NCBI GenBank assembly: GCA_036499395.1
Contig: DASYDW010000135.1
Coordinates: 1-64,000, forward strand
Direction of reading: 5' to 3'
From: Pirellulales bacterium
GTDB lineage: Bacteria; Planctomycetota; Planctomycetia; Pirellulales; JACPPG01
Length of the DNA stretch: 64,000 nucleotides
The translations under genes were made by a program, and so were the position numbers. Under the pieces are notes generated by a model. That model was not told the origin of the DNA. It worked only from the letters and a program-made list of their open reading frames with translations, and made no database searches. Numbering within the stretch: position 1 is the stretch's first letter; each line of letters opens with the position of its first letter. Positions 63,759-64,000 of the stretch are shown here, piece by piece.

Positions 63759-63965
63759 TTATAGCTGCGATTCGGCTATAGCCAGTTCGTCGATGAGCCT
63801 TTGCTCACGTCGTCGAGTTTCGATAAGAATGCCCTCAAGTTGGCCAATTTTTGTCTGGAGCTTCGTGAGGGCCGTGGCTAGATCCGCGAGAATACTTTCA
63901 AGTTCCGATCGAAGATTGGCAATGCGTGACCTAACATCGTCAGTGTCTGGCGCGTTCTCAGCCAT
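63759..63965 (-). CDS. Small coiled-coil protein
   Basis: A 68-residue protein that is almost entirely one predicted coiled coil, with regular Leu/Ile spacing (IANLRSELESILADLATAL, LQTKIGQLEGILIE). A short acidic start precedes it. No signal or membrane segment is seen. Function unknown; it may pair with a larger partner outside the window. Confidence 0.55.
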   Translation of the reverse strand: MAENAPDTDDVRSRIANLRSELESILADLATALTKLQTKIGQLEGILIETRRREQRLIDELAIAESQL

Positions 63966-64000
63966 TCCCTAATTTTACCGCGCCGCAGCGACGTAATCAC

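Overview
The window is high-GC bacterial DNA with the hallmarks of a planctomycete, probably of the Pirellulales/Gemmatales kind. The evidence is a dockerin-plus-PEP-CTERM protein, a second PEP-CTERM tail remnant, a very long TPR protein beside nucleotide-sugar genes, a truncated protein resembling the region before planctomycete Ser/Thr kinases, small membrane proteins that open with an Arg-rich W-F-x-x-G motif, a DUF1559-like secreted protein, and several families of palindromic intergenic repeats. No rRNA gene, complete tRNA gene, intact transposase or CRISPR array was found.

Layout. 1-10 kb: TPR protein, UDP-GlcNAc-type dehydrogenase and UDP-xylose synthase, probably cell-surface polysaccharide genes. 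Between the two sugar enzymes lies an AT-richer ArsR regulator plus CoA-disulfide reductase/rhodanese pair, next to a 3'-tRNA-like remnant. 10-16.5 kb: a fused binding-protein/permease with its ABC ATPase, a methyltransferase, an orphan solute-binding lipoprotein and a HisN-type phosphatase. 16.5-25.4 kb: a cysteine-less TlpA-like protein, PPi-type phosphofructokinase, the pepP-accB-accC cluster, larB, nnrD and a Uma2 nuclease-like protein. 25.4-30 kb: the kinase remnant, gatCAB and rpmB. 30-34 kb: small accessory genes, a zinc-ribbon PrsW-like protease and a sugar-lactone oxidase.

35-43.6 kb: acyl-CoA ligase and methylglutaconyl-CoA-hydratase-like genes on the plus strand converge on a minus-strand run of atuA and both subunits of a biotin-dependent acyl-CoA carboxylase. 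Together they point to branched-chain or isoprenoid acyl-CoA catabolism. A small Ala/Lys/Glu-rich lipoprotein sits between the two arms with its own terminator. 43.7-50.4 kb: a TGS GTPase, a 2OG-Fe(II) oxygenase, small membrane proteins, a repeat-rich stretch, trmO with a displaced partial copy of its own 3' end, and polX.

50.8-64 kb: the dockerin/PEP-CTERM protein, a trypsin-fold protease, a CPA2 antiporter, a MarR-controlled flavin-dependent halogenase-like enzyme, a membrane-anchored AAA+ ATPase, an RND pump without periplasmic or outer-membrane partners, and small membrane and coiled-coil proteins. No single locus is clearly a new defence or metabolic system. The best candidates for something undescribed are the atuA-carboxylase locus with its lipoprotein, the membrane AAA+ protein with an unassigned N-terminal domain, the MarR/halogenase operon, and the trmO duplication that gave a neighbouring gene a new C-terminus.
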